From positions 1 through 6,058 of the forward strand of contig JBMNUA010000155.1 in NCBI GenBank assembly GCA_050945995.1: a stretch of DNA of 6,058 nucleotides. Direction: 5' to 3'. The translations under genes were made by a program, and so were the position numbers. The stretch's first letter is position 1, and each line of letters starts with the position of its first letter. This DNA comes from RUG11247 sp050945995. GTDB lineage: Bacteria; Bacillota; Clostridia; Christensenellales; Aristaeellaceae. A model generated the notes under the pieces. That model was not told where the DNA came from and searched no databases. It saw only the letters and a list, made by a program, of their open reading frames with translations. Below are positions 5,432 through 6,058 of the stretch, in pieces.

Positions 5432-6058
5432 TCATTCGTCGAGTATCCCGTGCATCGGGTTGTTCTTCATGGGCATCGCGCGCTCGTACTTCGTCTTGAG
5501 CGGCAGATACCTGCCCTCGCGGGAGGACTGCTCAAAGCCCGTCAGTATCTCGAGCACATGGTGCTGCTGGCGGAAGTCGGCGCGGAACGCGCGCTTGGTT
5601 TCGATGCCCTTGCACATGTCCGCGAGTCCGAGCGCGCGGCTGTTCTCCCGGTAATCGAACATCAAGGGCATTTCCTTGAAGCCCACGAAGGGGTCTTTCG
5701 CGCGGTCGAGAAAGCCCGGGTCGCCAAAGCGCATCCGCTCCTGATCCTCGGGGCGGAACAGCCGGATCGGACCGCCGAAGGTGTTCGGATCGGGCACGAG
5801 CAGCGTGCCCTGCGTGCCGTAGATTTCAAACCGCGCCTGGTTAAACGGCGAGTAGTACACATCGAAGGTGGTAAAGATCGTGCCGATCGCGCCGGAGGAG
5901 AACTGGAGCGTACCGGTGAGGTAGGTATCCACATCCACGTCGATCGTCTCGCCGTAATGCGGCTGGGATGTGATCAGCCGGGTATCGAACGACTTTTTCG
6001 TCCTGCCGATGATGCCGTCCACCTGCCCGAGCAGGTTGATCAGCGCGGTGATGTAGTA
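5432..6058 (-). CDS. Gfo/Idh/MocA-family oxidoreductase, C-terminal part (5' end outside window)
   Basis: This is an NAD(P)-dependent oxidoreductase acting on a sugar, inositol or glycoside. The open frame runs to the window edge, so 208 C-terminal residues are seen of a family usually 330-400 long. The visible part starts YYITALINLLG, the typical segment just after the catalytic region. It continues with the C-terminal alpha/beta substrate-binding domain: HYGETIDVDVDTYLTGTLQF (34-53), SGAIGTIFTTFDV, and FEIYGTQGTLLVPDPNTFGG (77-96). It ends with the helix RALGLADMCKGI and HHVLEILTGFEQSSREGRYL. The N-terminal Rossmann fold and catalytic Lys lie outside, so cofactor preference cannot be judged. 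Stop TGA is at 5434-5432, 17 bases before the next gene's start. It is the first visible gene of the operon. Possible roles include oxidising a sugar carbon to a ketone for the TIM-barrel partner. Confidence 0.9.
   Translation of the reverse strand, partial: YYITALINLLGQVDGIIGRTKKSFDTRLITSQPHYGETIDVDVDTYLTGTLQFSSGAIGTIFTTFDVYYSPFNQARFEIYGTQGTLLVPDPNTFGGPIRLFRPEDQERMRFGDPGFLDRAKDPFVGFKEMPLMFDYRENSRALGLADMCKGIETKRAFRADFRQQHHVLEILTGFEQSSREGRYLPLKTKYERAMPMKNNPMHGILDE

Noticed and set aside
3573..5654. A 693-codon open frame on the plus strand, antisense to xylA, the TIM-barrel gene and the end of the oxidoreductase
   Set aside because: It lies opposite well-recognised genes with intact active sites, crosses their junctions, lacks a recognisable domain and is rich in Arg, Val, Leu and His as expected from the reverse of GC-rich coding DNA. 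It is an artefact of codon bias.

Overview
The window looks like a chromosomal stretch from a fairly GC-rich Gram-positive anaerobe, most likely a member of Bacillota/Clostridia. The grounds are strong AGGAGG-type ribosome binding sites, a class II xylose isomerase with the long N-terminal extension, a clostridial-looking type I GAPDH, a small NapH-like membrane ferredoxin, and intrinsic terminators with U-tracts. This placement is inference; there is no rRNA or other phylogenetic marker. I see no insertion sequence, phage gene, tRNA or CRISPR array.

Layout, left to right. (1) Bases 2-460 (+) are the last 152 residues of phosphopentomutase (deoB). (2) A 128-bp AT-richer gap carries a plausible promoter and a strong Shine-Dalgarno for gapA (589-1596, +), which ends at an excellent intrinsic terminator (1613-1648). 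(3) Convergent to it is a Crp/Fnr-family regulator (1651-2298, -). It is divergent, across a 110-bp promoter region, from a small four-helix membrane protein with two [4Fe-4S] clusters (2409-3026, +). (4) A 150-bp convergent gap holds a 14-bp perfect palindrome and a long hairpin that probably terminates transcription from both sides. (5) From 3177 to the right edge everything is on the minus strand. In transcription order it is a Gfo/Idh/MocA oxidoreductase (C-terminal part only), an IolE/IolI-type TIM-barrel sugar isomerase/epimerase, and class II xylose isomerase (xylA). The tight first junction, the lack of a visible internal promoter or terminator, and the shared orientation suggest one operon whose promoter lies beyond base 6058.

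How the genes fit together. Phosphopentomutase, GAPDH and xylose isomerase all feed or belong to pentose and lower-glycolytic carbon flow, though only the minus-strand trio looks co-transcribed. An NAD(P)-dependent sugar oxidoreductase plus a metal-dependent TIM-barrel enzyme next to xylA, with no xylulokinase in view, suggests processing of an inositol-like, keto-sugar or glycoside substrate that yields an aldose for XylA. The regulator/ferredoxin pair looks like a self-contained redox-responsive module.

Most of the window is ordinary metabolism. I found no clear undescribed system. The more interesting points are the divergent Crp-like/NapH-like pair, the oxidoreductase-epimerase-xylA grouping, and several palindromic or hairpin elements between genes.
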